Positions 1 to 9,323 of a DNA stretch of 64,000 bases are shown one piece after another. The first letter of the stretch is position 1. Each line of letters begins with the position of its first letter. Position numbers and translations under genes: made by a program. The stretch is from JAFGIN01 sp050301235 (lineage in GTDB: Bacteria; Fibrobacterota; Chitinivibrionia; Chitinivibrionales; Chitinispirillaceae): the NCBI GenBank assembly GCA_050301235.1, contig JBNKZD010000243.1, positions 1 through 64,000 on the forward strand. Reading direction: 5' to 3'. Under the pieces are notes generated by a model. That model was not told the origin of the DNA and ran no database searches. It saw nothing but the letters and a program-made list of their open reading frames with translations.

Positions 1-315
1 TTTGCTGTGAGATTCTCTTTCAATAATTCCGAGTTTGCTTTTGAAGGGAAAACTTGAGACACAATTTGTTGAGTGATCACTTCCTAAAATGAATTTTACA
101 TCTAGCGCAATAGAACAGTAATGACCGATTTCTACTTTTGTATCATCATCACTGTGATCAAATATATAAATCCCACCATATGTTTGATTACCGATGTTTA
201 CTTTCTCAAGTCTGAAAATGTTTACGGGGTATGTTTCATTATGGGAATTAATCGATCGGAATTTTTTGGTAAACAATTTAAATTCACGTTTTCTTTTGAT
301 CAATTCAAATAACAT
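1..315 (-). CDS. Hexapeptide-repeat acetyltransferase (WbbJ/CatB-like), 3' end cut by window edge
   Basis: An open frame runs from an ATG at 315 to the window edge without a stop, giving 105 residues. The visible part has the left-handed beta-helix acyltransferase pattern: VNIGNQTYGGIYIF (about 39-52), VEIGHYCSIA (61-70), then LGSDHSTN with the His expected at the active site, and FP in the loop that follows. This matches the start of CatB/WbbJ-type O-acetyltransferases, which acetylate sugars from acetyl-CoA. It is the last visible gene of the polysaccharide locus, 65 bp after the flippase, so it probably O-acetylates the glycan. An in-frame stop lies just upstream (325-327), which fixes the start. 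The family is clear; the substrate is inferred from context. Confidence 0.8.
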   Translation of the reverse strand, partial: MLFELIKRKREFKLFTKKFRSINSHNETYPVNIFRLEKVNIGNQTYGGIYIFDHSDDDTKVEIGHYCSIALDVKFILGSDHSTNCVSSFPFKSKLGIIERESHSK

Positions 316-380
316 AATAACTTTTCACTTTTTTAAAACTAAATGTATGTTCGAAAAACCTGAAACAATTTTTTTAAGTT

Positions 381-1739
381 CTAATCAACAATCGTGTGTC
401 TGACAGTCCTATAAAAATTAAACTTACGATAAAATATTGGTAGTACGATTATTTGCACAACCAAAAAACCTAAAAACATCCAATTTTTATCGCAATACTT
501 TACAAGGAGTAGTGTAGTCCCAACAGTAACTATTGATACTGCAATAGAAATATCAACAATAGGTTCCTCTTTATGCAAACGCATATACGTAGCCATTCCA
601 CTAATAATATATTGAATTACCCATGCTGATGTAATCATTGTTAATGGCACCATTGGAAGTATTCTTTTAAAAAATCCTATAGTATCATTAAATAAAAAAG
701 CTAAAATTAAAAAACAACCTAATCCTGTCAATAAAACAAATAAACCGGAAATAAAACGTTTTTTAAATAGTATGTCTAAATTTCTCCAATCCATAGCAGC
801 GGTCAAAGCATTCAACTGCGGGCTTCTGGAAGTCAGCCAAATATTGCTTATTGTAAATCCAGCCATCATAATACTCATTGTCAATCCAATTTTTCCTGCA
901 TATTCAGCGCCAAACTGGCTAAATGCAAGTGGTGTATAAATCTGAAACACTAGATACCCACTTGAAAATGTAATCGCATATTTCCAGAGTAGTTTAAAAA
1001 TGCTTTCTTTCCAGTTATGATGATAGTCTTTTGTAAGATATGTCAATTGTCGAAAAAAGTTAGTGTATTTTAAAATCATTAAAATTAATAGTACTAATGC
1101 AGAAAATGCTGTACTTAAAGCCAAGGCAAACAGGTTACAATGGAAAATTAATGCTATAGCAATTGATGCAGAATTAACAGCTCCAGAAATGAATCTGATA
1201 ATCTGGACTTTTGCCACTTGATTACACCCTTCAACAAATGAAAGTAATGACTGGCAGTAAAAATAAACAGCTGAGAAGAAAATATAAATAAGCCATGGTA
1301 TCTGCCACCCGACCTCAGTATGTTTTGAAGTGTAAAGAAAAAAACCTACCAGATAAATAATTGGATAAACAACAATAACAGTCAGAAAAACCCATTTGGA
1401 TGAAAAATTAAAAAGGGAACCAAGCTTTTTAATTGCAGATTCATCTTCGTTATCCTTAATAAGAAATTTACCGTTCACTATTTTGAGATTCTTTAACTCA
1501 TGCGCGGCAAATTGTAATAAAATTGCTGTAAATCCAAGGTCCGCAAAAACAGACATTGCACAAATACTAATGAACGAGTACCAATAACCCTGCGTTTCTT
1601 CAGTTAAAAAATGCGCAATCAGGATCATGTTCAGTGGACCTGATAAGAAGCGCCAGAATTGATTGATGCCAGATGCTAGAAGTGCCTTATCGTGGAATAG
1701 CTTGTCAAGTATGTTTATTTTAAAATTATTTAAAAACAA
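381..1739 (-). CDS. Wzx-like polysaccharide flippase (MATE/MOP superfamily)
   Basis: A 452-residue, highly hydrophobic protein with about 12 predicted membrane segments. The N-terminal amphipathic start followed by SGINQFWRFLSGPLNMILIA resembles O-antigen translocases. Such proteins flip undecaprenyl-diphosphate-linked repeat units across the inner membrane. The frame appears to start at TTG (1739), because no ATG or GTG lies between it and the stop of the preceding gene at 1776; this start is weak. It sits between the transketolase-like pair and the acetyltransferase, as expected in a Wzx/Wzy-type locus. No Wzy polymerase is recognisable in the window. Confidence 0.75.
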   Translation of the reverse strand: MFLNNFKINILDKLFHDKALLASGINQFWRFLSGPLNMILIAHFLTEETQGYWYSFISICAMSVFADLGFTAILLQFAAHELKNLKIVNGKFLIKDNEDESAIKKLGSLFNFSSKWVFLTVIVVYPIIYLVGFFLYTSKHTEVGWQIPWLIYIFFSAVYFYCQSLLSFVEGCNQVAKVQIIRFISGAVNSASIAIALIFHCNLFALALSTAFSALVLLILMILKYTNFFRQLTYLTKDYHHNWKESIFKLLWKYAITFSSGYLVFQIYTPLAFSQFGAEYAGKIGLTMSIMMAGFTISNIWLTSRSPQLNALTAAMDWRNLDILFKKRFISGLFVLLTGLGCFLILAFLFNDTIGFFKRILPMVPLTMITSAWVIQYIISGMATYMRLHKEEPIVDISIAVSIVTVGTTLLLVKYCDKNWMFLGFLVVQIIVLPIFYRKFNFYRTVRHTIVD

Positions 1740-1775
1740 TATGCTTATACTCTTTAAAATTATTAAGTTGTAGTG

Positions 1776-2657
1776 TTAAATGGATATTAATTTGTTAAGT
1801 TTTTCCTTTGTACTTTTTACATTCAATCCATAGTATTCAATTTTTTCCTGGTAGGTCCCATAATTTCGGAATATTTCCCTTGGAAAGCCGACATTTTTAA
1901 CTGTAAGTGCTCTATCTGGAACAGCTTCAATTATATCGTAAAGTAAACTACCCTTGAAATGTGGTTCACATACCAGAATTTTATCAGATTCACAGTTTTC
2001 GGCTAATGTTTTTTTGTCAAATGGTTCTAAGGTAGTGTAATACAATATGGTGACATCTTCATCTTTACATGCTTCAATAACCGTGTCCAACATTACCGAA
2101 ACAGCAATTACAGTGGCTTTAGACCCTTTTTTAATGATGTTTGCTCTTCCGAATTCAACATTACATTCGTATTTGTTCGGGTGGTCGCTTATTCTGAAAA
2201 ATGTTGGATGGCCATTTCTATATGTCTGTTTGAATAATTGCTCAAATTGTTTCGCAGTTCCAGGTGCAATGAACTCAACCCCTGGAATTAATTTTATTAA
2301 CCCGACATCTTCAGCACAATAATGTGAATATCCATATTTTGAATAGTCAACAGCAGCTCCTGTACCTACAATATTAACTCCGGTTTTGTGATATGCGAAA
2401 TCAAGCTTTATCTGTTCGAGTGTCCGTTCGATAAGATACGGCTGAATACCGTAAATGGTCGGGATTAATCCAGTTAAAGCCATTCCGGCTGCAATACTGA
2501 ACATTCCATCTTCGTAAACACCCACATTCATAGCACGATCAGGATAATCTCTAAGGATTTCTTCTAATGCCCACATACCAATATCCACTGTAAAATATGT
2601 GGTATCTTTTTCATTTTTTATCATTTCATTGACTAATTTATAAAATGCTTTTCTCAT
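1776..2657 (-). CDS. Transketolase-like protein, C-terminal (pyrimidine/TK-C) subunit
   Basis: This 293-residue protein holds the pyrimidine-binding and C-terminal domains of a transketolase/DXS-type enzyme. The segment GVYEDGMFSIAAGMAL carries the glutamate (E49) that activates thiamine diphosphate. It overlaps the upstream N-terminal-subunit gene by 4 nt (ATGA), so the two halves are surely co-translated to form one heterodimeric TPP enzyme. Split transketolases are known from archaea and many polysaccharide or secondary-metabolite clusters, where they move two-carbon ketol units. The gene follows the DmpG-like aldolase and precedes the flippase, so a role in making an unusual sugar, not in central metabolism, is inferred. 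Confidence 0.8.
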   Translation of the reverse strand: MRKAFYKLVNEMIKNEKDTTYFTVDIGMWALEEILRDYPDRAMNVGVYEDGMFSIAAGMALTGLIPTIYGIQPYLIERTLEQIKLDFAYHKTGVNIVGTGAAVDYSKYGYSHYCAEDVGLIKLIPGVEFIAPGTAKQFEQLFKQTYRNGHPTFFRISDHPNKYECNVEFGRANIIKKGSKATVIAVSVMLDTVIEACKDEDVTILYYTTLEPFDKKTLAENCESDKILVCEPHFKGSLLYDIIEAVPDRALTVKNVGFPREIFRNYGTYQEKIEYYGLNVKSTKEKLNKLISI

Positions 2658-3439
2658 GCTTGATCAACCTCTTTCATTAACATTACTAATTCTTCAGCGT
2701 TCGGAGACTTATGAAACCAAACAGATTTAGATATTAATGTATCGCTTCCATAACCTCTTACAGTACTTGCTATAACAGCCATCGGAGAGCCCTGTTTAGG
2801 CTTTTTTGATAAAATTTGATTCAACTCATTAAGATTATGGCCATCAACTTTATATGTATCAAAACCAAAACTTTCCAATTTTTTCTGCATATCTCCCATG
2901 TCAATCATGGCACCGACAGAATTATTATCATCTATTATTACGCAAAGATTATCTAATTTTTTACCAGCTGCGAAAATACAAGATTCCCACATTGTACCTT
3001 CATTAAATTCACCATCTCCACAAATAACAAAGACTCTTGATGGTAATTTTTTAATTTTCTGAGCGAGTGCTACACCGACCGCCATTGGTAAACCATGCCC
3101 CAAAGATCCAGCAGAATTTTCAATACCGCCATCAAATTTGGTGACATCAGCTTGATTGCTGAAACGCGAATTAAAAGTACCAATTTCATCAAAAATGGTA
3201 TTGTTAAAAAAGTTTTTCTTTAGTAGAACAGCTTGCAAAGCTAAAGTTGCTTGACCTTTACTAATTAAGAAATAATCCCGGTCTGCATTTAATGCTATTG
3301 ATGGATTCCAATTCATTATTTTATCATAAAGTGTCCAGATTATATCGATGCAGGAAAATGCACTTTGTAAATTCCCATCCTGACATTTATGAGATAGCTT
3401 GAGGATCAATTTTCTTAATTCTTTGGAGATTTCATCCAT
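2654..3439 (-). CDS. Transketolase-like protein, N-terminal (TPP-binding) subunit
   Basis: This 261-residue protein is the diphosphate-binding half of a split transketolase. The TPP/Mg motif is GDGEFNEGTMWES (141-153) with the paired Asn at 172-173. The glycine-rich GSLGHGLPMAVGVAL block (111-125) is typical. The usual LSxGHA segment, whose His contacts TPP and substrate, reads ISKGQATLA here, so His is replaced by Gln (residue 63). HKSPNAEE near the C-terminus aligns with the normal W-H-k family motif. The gene starts 40 bp after the aldolase gene. Either the enzyme uses an altered donor or acceptor, or its reaction differs from standard ketol transfer. Confidence 0.82.
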   Translation of the reverse strand: MDEISKELRKLILKLSHKCQDGNLQSAFSCIDIIWTLYDKIMNWNPSIALNADRDYFLISKGQATLALQAVLLKKNFFNNTIFDEIGTFNSRFSNQADVTKFDGGIENSAGSLGHGLPMAVGVALAQKIKKLPSRVFVICGDGEFNEGTMWESCIFAAGKKLDNLCVIIDDNNSVGAMIDMGDMQKKLESFGFDTYKVDGHNLNELNQILSKKPKQGSPMAVIASTVRGYGSDTLISKSVWFHKSPNAEELVMLMKEVDQA

Positions 3440-3479
3440 ATAAAGAGAACTCCCTTTTTAAAATGTAATGATTTCAAAT

Positions 3480-4499
3480 TTATTTAGTTTGTAACTTTCT
3501 GATATCTTCCAGGTAGGCGTTGGCAATTTCTTTTGAGAAGATAACTTTATCTTTCTCCGCTAAAGAGCTTAAAATCATAGAAATTATTCTGGTTGAAATT
3601 TTCTTTTCAAAACCATAATAATGAGCAAACTCTGGATTACAATCATGAATTGCAGTTAAAAAGTATGGAATCGAATAACCCCATGGCAAACTCTTATATA
3701 TGTTTTCGAGATAATCCGAAAAAATCTCATACATAGGCTCAATATTATAGTTTGTATTAAATGAGTCATTAATATACTTCGCAAACAATTCAATATTAAG
3801 ATTACCAGCACCGCGACCAATTCCATAGATACTTCCATCTATAATAAGGTCTCTTTCTAATTTTAGCTCAACAAGTGCCTTAGCACATTCAAATGCCTGC
3901 TGAAGATTATTATGGCCATGGTATCCAACGCATATCCCGCTTTTTAAATGCTTATCGGCTATTTTTGTATAATGTAACACATTATCTCTTGTTTGTGTTC
4001 CCCAACTGTCAACAACGTAAACCGCCAGTGGATTTATCTGATTGAACATATTTATCATATCAACAAATTCCTGGTCAGAATACTGATTGACGCGCGCTGG
4101 TTGGACGCAAACCTTATATCCTTTTTCTGCAATCGCTTTACAATATTCAAAACCTTCTTTTAGGAGTCTTTTCCAAACAATAACTCGTATAATGTCTACA
4201 GATGAATCAGTTCTTGGAGTCAACTCTTCAATTGGCAAAGGGTTCATAACCTCAACCATACCTGCATATAAAATGTCTTTTCTTTTCGGATAGATAATCG
4301 ATTCTATCTGTTTCTCTGCGGAGAAAACAGTCCTATCTGGGTTGTAGGACTCCTTTTTAAGAAAACCAATCTCAACAATGTTAACATTTGTTGTCACAAG
4401 CTTCTTTGTAATATCAAATATTGCATCTCTACCGAATTTCCAGTCGTTGATGTAGCCTCCATCCCGGAGTGTACAATCTAAAAGCATTATTTTGCCCAT
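3480..4499 (-). CDS. HMGL/DmpG-like aldolase in polysaccharide locus
   Basis: A 339-residue TIM-barrel aldolase of the HMG-CoA lyase / 4-hydroxy-2-oxovalerate aldolase family. LLDCTLRDGG at 6-15 provides the Asp and Arg of the active site, and GYHGHNN at 192-198 the metal-binding HxH pair. In characterised relatives a divalent metal supports cleavage or formation of pyruvate-containing aldol or Claisen adducts. There is no partner acylating aldehyde dehydrogenase (DmpF type) in the window, so this is not a catabolic meta-cleavage gene. It lies directly upstream of the split transketolase and is probably used to build or supply a branched-sugar precursor. The substrate is unknown. Confidence 0.75.
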   Translation of the reverse strand: MGKIMLLDCTLRDGGYINDWKFGRDAIFDITKKLVTTNVNIVEIGFLKKESYNPDRTVFSAEKQIESIIYPKRKDILYAGMVEVMNPLPIEELTPRTDSSVDIIRVIVWKRLLKEGFEYCKAIAEKGYKVCVQPARVNQYSDQEFVDMINMFNQINPLAVYVVDSWGTQTRDNVLHYTKIADKHLKSGICVGYHGHNNLQQAFECAKALVELKLERDLIIDGSIYGIGRGAGNLNIELFAKYINDSFNTNYNIEPMYEIFSDYLENIYKSLPWGYSIPYFLTAIHDCNPEFAHYYGFEKKISTRIISMILSSLAEKDKVIFSKEIANAYLEDIRKLQTK

Positions 4500-4600
4500 T
4501 AACTAGGTACTCCTTAACTATTCAAAACTATGCACGATTATTTCTGGATTTTGTTAAATCTACATCGATAATTGACATGTCTGTTAAATTTGCAAAACTC

Positions 4601-5551
4601 TTAAAAATTTTCGGTGCTATATTTGTTTTTAATACTTTTAAGTAGTGATCGAGTTTTTGTTATCAATATCATTAATTTTAAGCGAATTGTAAACCATACT
4701 AAATGACTACCGAAAGCTTTTCGAAGATTTTGAACAGTATCTTCCGCGTTAAAGCGAAAGTTTGTCGATGTTTCCTTCCAGCAGAACCACTGCAAAAAAA
4801 ATGTATATAACAATTTCATTTTTTCCTGTTGGAAAGTATAAAAATTTATATCTTTACCAATGTATGGTTCGAAACATTTTAAGTAGGCTGTATAGAAAAC
4901 AGGAATTAATCCGTATGTTAAGTCTTTGTTCTTTGGTACTGCTACATCATACAATTTGAAATTGTAGATGATAACTTTTGATTTCGCTTTAATTATTTTA
5001 AAAATCGCTTGAACTGTATAGAACCAAACATTTGTATCTTGTATAGGAATATAGGATAATTCTGTATCCCAAAAACCTATTATTGTATTATTGGTCAGAT
5101 TATAAGAAACGATATCAGTAAATTCATTAAGATTATCTATGATTTTTTTATCGTCAATCATATTCTGAATATGCGAATTTGTAAACAGCATCAATGGCCG
5201 CTCTGATGCATGCTGTTTTATACATTCAACCATTTTTTCAAGTACGCCATCTTTAAAAGAGTATGTGTCATTACATAATTTCCGGTATATACCAGTACCA
5301 AGAATCAATGCCTTGTATATATTAACATTTACGCCTTCATTAGTTTCATTTCTATAATATTTGATATTAGATCTTGCAGCAACATACTGCAGCATCATTT
5401 CCTGCGTACCATCATTTGACGCATTATCTGAAACTACAATTTCAATTTCACCGGATTTGAAGTAAGGGATAGCTATAAGAGCTTCGATTGCATCTCTTAA
5501 GTTATTTTTTCTATTATAGGTTGGTAGACATATGCTTAGGTAAACTTGCAT
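4601..5551 (-). CDS. Family 2 glycosyltransferase
   Basis: A 316-residue GT-A glycosyltransferase. The N-terminus has LSICLPTYNRKNNLRDAIEAL and then IVVSDNASNDGTQEM, the usual GT2 nucleotide-binding region. The C-terminal 100 residues are basic and partly hydrophobic and may associate with the membrane. It most likely adds one sugar, perhaps the branched deoxysugar made by the neighbouring enzymes, to the lipid-linked repeat unit at the cytoplasmic face. It is the only clear glycosyltransferase in the window, so others must lie beyond the left edge or elsewhere. Confidence 0.85.
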   Translation of the reverse strand: MQVYLSICLPTYNRKNNLRDAIEALIAIPYFKSGEIEIVVSDNASNDGTQEMMLQYVAARSNIKYYRNETNEGVNVNIYKALILGTGIYRKLCNDTYSFKDGVLEKMVECIKQHASERPLMLFTNSHIQNMIDDKKIIDNLNEFTDIVSYNLTNNTIIGFWDTELSYIPIQDTNVWFYTVQAIFKIIKAKSKVIIYNFKLYDVAVPKNKDLTYGLIPVFYTAYLKCFEPYIGKDINFYTFQQEKMKLLYTFFLQWFCWKETSTNFRFNAEDTVQNLRKAFGSHLVWFTIRLKLMILITKTRSLLKSIKNKYSTENF

Positions 5552-5626
5552 TAAAATATACTTCTCTGCTGATAATTTGAAAGGTGCTTTACTTTTTTAA
5601 CATTTACCGGGTTTCAATACTCTTTA

Positions 5627-6370
5627 TTACAGACATGTACCACCATCTATTGGTATATTAACCCCAGTGACATATTTTGACTCATCAGATACAAGAAATA
5701 GTGCAACATTAGCCACATCTTCTGGAGTTCCAACCCGTTTCATGGGAATTCTTTCTACATAGGCTTTTGGGTCCCGGTCATGCATCATTGGTGTCCAAAC
5801 AATCCCAGGTGATATCGCATTTGCTCTTATACCTTCTTCTGCATAGTTCTTCGCCATCATTCTGGTGAATTGAATCACAGCTGCTTTTGAAGCGCTATAC
5901 GCATAAGAACGCCCAATGGCATACGAATGCATTCCTGCAATAGATGCATTATTTAAAATTACACCCTTTGATTTTAATAGGTGTGGTTTGGCATATTTTG
6001 TCACTAAAAAATACCCATTTAGATTGACATCGAAGGTTTCCTTCCAGGATTCAAAATCTAAACGTTCAATCTCTACAGAGGGGGGGAAAACACCTGCATT
6101 GTTAAAAAGAATATCAATTCGATTATATTTATCAGTGATAGTATTTATCATTTCTATCACCTGAGCCTCTTTAGTTACATCACAACAAATAAAACAAGCT
6201 TTGTAGTCTTGTGCTTTAATGGACGTTTCAATTAAATTACCTCTTTCCCGGTTTCGACCAACCAGGATGACAGTAGCACCATGTTTTGCAAAGGATTGAG
6301 CACACGCTTCGCCAATTCCAGAAGTTGCGCCAGTGACAATAGCAATTTTGTTATCCAATAAATTTGTCAT
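5627..6370 (-). CDS. Short-chain dehydrogenase/reductase coupled to TPP enzyme
   Basis: A classical SDR of 247 residues. TGATSGIGEA (14-23) binds NAD(P), NNAG stabilises the fold, and a Ser followed by YSASK supplies the catalytic Ser-Tyr-Lys. The C-terminal SDESKYVTGVNIPIDGG is typical of 3-oxoacyl-reductase-like SDRs. Its ATG overlaps the stop of the upstream TPP enzyme by one base (TAATG), which implies translational coupling and a shared pathway. In Yersinia O:VI, YerE makes a keto-branched sugar that YerF reduces. By analogy this SDR could reduce the two-carbon branch after transfer. The SDR class is certain; the substrate is inferred. Confidence 0.85.
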   Translation of the reverse strand: MTNLLDNKIAIVTGATSGIGEACAQSFAKHGATVILVGRNRERGNLIETSIKAQDYKACFICCDVTKEAQVIEMINTITDKYNRIDILFNNAGVFPPSVEIERLDFESWKETFDVNLNGYFLVTKYAKPHLLKSKGVILNNASIAGMHSYAIGRSYAYSASKAAVIQFTRMMAKNYAEEGIRANAISPGIVWTPMMHDRDPKAYVERIPMKRVGTPEDVANVALFLVSDESKYVTGVNIPIDGGTCL

Positions 6371-8082
6371 TATAATGCCATTAAGTATTCGTAAGTTTGT
6401 CTATCAATTGCAGGATCTTGGTCTTGATTTGGTTTGTTAAATCCAAATTTAGGTTCAAGGTGAGTTTCCATTGACAAAGACACCTCAATCAGGCAGGGAT
6501 TTATTTTGTCAAAATAAATCGATTCGATATCTTTAACTTCATTTATTTTATAATAATCTATTCCGTATGCTTTAGCGATTGCCTCAAAATCTGGCACTGT
6601 ATAACCACTATCTTCCGTTGTTTGCGTATACAATTTGTTAAAATTCATTTCCTGAAAATGTCTAATCATTCCTAATGCAAAATTATTTATTACAATAATC
6701 ATTATTGGAAGATTTTCACGTTTAACAAATTGTAATTCCTGGATATTCATTTGGAAACCGCCATCACCATTAAAACTTATTACTCGTTTTCCTGTACCAT
6801 AATGAGCACCAATAGCCGCAGGTAAGGAATACCCCATCGAACCTAAGCCTCCTGAAAAATATACAGATTGATTTTCTTTTACTTTAAATGCTTGTGCAAC
6901 CCATACTTGCTGATGGCCAACATCTGTGGTAATGATAGTATTATCCGGGATTTTGTGACTAAGGGCAGAAATGATATAATGGTATTTCTTTTTATCAAGG
7001 TTTCTTAATTTATCTCTAATCATATTACACGTGGATAACCAATTTGAGTAATTAAATACAAACTTAATAGACCCGTTTACCAATTCTGGAACCAGCTTTT
7101 TTAGATCAGCAACGATTTGTATCTCATCCTTTTTTACTTTATATGTCAGTTCACCGGAATCGATATCAATTCTAATTAATTTTGCATTTGGAGCAAATTC
7201 TTTTCTTTTAGAACCAACCTGTTTTAAATCTAACCTTGTACCCATAGTAATAACCAAATCAGATTTGGCTAATATAAAGTTGGCGTAACGATCTCCATTA
7301 GCTCCCACAAATCCATAATTCAAGGGGCAATCAGATGTGAGGATATCGAAAGCTAACATGCTAGTTACTACGGGAACATTTAAATGATCTATAAGGATTC
7401 TAATGTCTTTGACCAAACCTGCTTGCTTTACTCCTGATCCAAGTAGCAAACATGGTCTTTTTGCCTCCTTCAGTCTGTCAATTAACAGACTAACTGATTC
7501 TTGAGACTTGTCTATGTGAACAGGCTCTTCCATAGAATAATAAAAATTCTTTTTTACCTCAATTTCTGCTCGTTGAATATCTGCTGGAATATCAAGCAAA
7601 ACAGGACCGGGTCTTCCTGTGGTTGCGTAATAATAAGCCATTTCAATATATTCCTGCAACTTATCTGAAGATTCTACATACGCACAGAACTTGGTTATAC
7701 TTTTTGTTATAGCGATTACATCTGTTTCCTGAAATCCTTTTTGTCTTATTTTCAAATCACCTTTGGATGCAAACGTATCTACTTGTCCGGTAATGAATAT
7801 GGTCGGTATTGAATCAAAGTATGCATTTGAAATACCTGTTATAAGATTTGTTGCACCAGGTCCACTTGTGGCATAAGAAACACCTGGTTTCAGTGCTGTT
7901 TGAGCATATCCACATGCTGCAAAAGAAGATGCCTGTTCGTGATAATTTGTATGGGTTGAAATAGATCCTTTATATTTAAGGAATGAATCCAACAGATGGC
8001 AAACTACACCCCCTGGATACCCAAATACATCGGTAATACCCTTTGAGATTAAAAATTCAACTATGTAATCTGTTGCTTTCAT
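6370..8082 (-). CDS. Acetolactate-synthase-like TPP enzyme, candidate YerE-type branched-sugar synthase
   Basis: A 570-residue three-domain TPP enzyme of the acetohydroxyacid synthase superfamily. E49 in NYHEQASSFAACGYA activates TPP, the alpha domain has ITMGTRLDLKQVG, and GDGGFQMN (439-446) with N466-N467 binds TPP-Mg. No small regulatory subunit and no ilvC or ilvD lie nearby, so biosynthesis of valine or isoleucine is unlikely. Immediately upstream are the genes for CDP-4-keto-3,6-dideoxyhexose. YerE of Yersinia pseudotuberculosis O:VI, from the same superfamily, moves an acetyl unit from pyruvate onto C4 of that intermediate. I infer the same type of reaction here. An AHAS for another metabolite remains possible. 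Confidence 0.78.
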   Translation of the reverse strand: MKATDYIVEFLISKGITDVFGYPGGVVCHLLDSFLKYKGSISTHTNYHEQASSFAACGYAQTALKPGVSYATSGPGATNLITGISNAYFDSIPTIFITGQVDTFASKGDLKIRQKGFQETDVIAITKSITKFCAYVESSDKLQEYIEMAYYYATTGRPGPVLLDIPADIQRAEIEVKKNFYYSMEEPVHIDKSQESVSLLIDRLKEAKRPCLLLGSGVKQAGLVKDIRILIDHLNVPVVTSMLAFDILTSDCPLNYGFVGANGDRYANFILAKSDLVITMGTRLDLKQVGSKRKEFAPNAKLIRIDIDSGELTYKVKKDEIQIVADLKKLVPELVNGSIKFVFNYSNWLSTCNMIRDKLRNLDKKKYHYIISALSHKIPDNTIITTDVGHQQVWVAQAFKVKENQSVYFSGGLGSMGYSLPAAIGAHYGTGKRVISFNGDGGFQMNIQELQFVKRENLPIMIIVINNFALGMIRHFQEMNFNKLYTQTTEDSGYTVPDFEAIAKAYGIDYYKINEVKDIESIYFDKINPCLIEVSLSMETHLEPKFGFNKPNQDQDPAIDRQTYEYLMAL

Positions 8083-8255
8083 TTTTTCTTCAATTCAAAA
8101 TTGTAAATAAAATTAAACTCTGGAGTTTTTTAAAACTTATAATTAATTGGTGTGAGCTATCCATTAAATGATGATATTCACTGAACCATTAAACAAAAGA
8201 TACTTGCCAATAATTCTATCCCGGAATATGACAACATGATGTTTATTTGGAAAAC

Positions 8256-9323
8256 TTATTTTTCTGAAAAGGATTTGATCTGTTTTAAAGTTCGCTCACG
8301 ATAAGAGAGTGAACCATCAATATTCCATTCAACGATATTTTTTAATGCTGTCATCAGATCCCATCTTGGAGCCCATCCAAGTTTCCCTTTTGCTTTACTT
8401 ATATCCAACTTCAGATAAGAGGCTTCATGCGGTTGAGGGTTAGTATCGATTTGAAACCCTTGGCTGCCAGGCCATTGAGCACATAGATGCTCTACTATCC
8501 AGCTGACCGGTTTTGCATCTGAGTCATGGGGACCAAAATTCCATCCCTCAGCAGAACTAACCCCTTTTTCATAGAGATGCTCAGCTAGAGTAAGATAACC
8601 CGAGAGTGGTTCGAGTACATGCTGCCATGGGCGAATTGCATGCGGGCTGCGAATAAGTACCTGTTCTTTTCGCTGTATGGCACGAATAATATCTGGTATG
8701 AGGCGGTCTTTTGCGTAATCGCCTCCCCCGATAACATTCCCTGCACGGGCCGAAGCCAAGGCAACCTGGTGTTTTGTACCGTAATCTGCATTGTTAAAAA
8801 AGGAGCGACGATAAGCAGATGTTACCAGCTCAGCACACCCTTTACTATTACTATATGGATCATACCCACCCATTGGTTCGCTTTCGCGATACCCCCAGTG
8901 CCATTCCTGATTTTCATAACATTTATCTGTTGTTACAATAACAACAGCGCGCACTGTAGAACATTGACGCACAGCTTCAAGCAGGTGAACTGTACCCATT
9001 ACATTAGTCGCGTAGGTGCCAACTGGATCAAGATAAGATTCACGCACGAGAGGTTGTGCAGCCATATGAATAACAATGTCCGGATTAGTACCTATCATGG
9101 ATCGAGTTAGAAATTCACGATCCCGAATATCTCCCTGTATCCATTTCATTGACTTTTGCAAGTCGGATAGTAAAAATAAGCTGGGATCAGTCGGTGGTGG
9201 TAAAGAAAAACCTATAACTTCAGAGCCAAGACTTTCCAGCCAGATGCTCAACCAGCTTCCTTTAAAACCTGTATTACCTGTTAAAAATATCCGTTTATTT
9301 TTCCAGAATTGAGGGTTAATCAT
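8256..9323 (-). CDS. rfbG: CDP-glucose 4,6-dehydratase
   Basis: A 355-residue extended SDR. TGNTGFKGSWLSIWLESLG (15-33) is the NAD-binding start typical of RfbG/DdhB, and TTDKCYEN with YDPYSNSKGCAEL carries the catalytic Tyr-x3-Lys. The enzyme makes CDP-4-keto-6-deoxy-D-glucose from CDP-glucose. Its start overlaps the end of the cytidylyltransferase gene by 8 nt. The 173 bp after its stop, before the TPP gene, holds no gene. This is step 2 of the CDP-dideoxysugar pathway. The length fits the family and the assignment is secure. Confidence 0.95.
   Translation of the reverse strand: MINPQFWKNKRIFLTGNTGFKGSWLSIWLESLGSEVIGFSLPPPTDPSLFLLSDLQKSMKWIQGDIRDREFLTRSMIGTNPDIVIHMAAQPLVRESYLDPVGTYATNVMGTVHLLEAVRQCSTVRAVVIVTTDKCYENQEWHWGYRESEPMGGYDPYSNSKGCAELVTSAYRRSFFNNADYGTKHQVALASARAGNVIGGGDYAKDRLIPDIIRAIQRKEQVLIRSPHAIRPWQHVLEPLSGYLTLAEHLYEKGVSSAEGWNFGPHDSDAKPVSWIVEHLCAQWPGSQGFQIDTNPQPHEASYLKLDISKAKGKLGWAPRWDLMTALKNIVEWNIDGSLSYRERTLKQIKSFSEK

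Noticed and set aside
8619..9110. 163-codon plus-strand frame
   Set aside because: It is antisense to rfbG.
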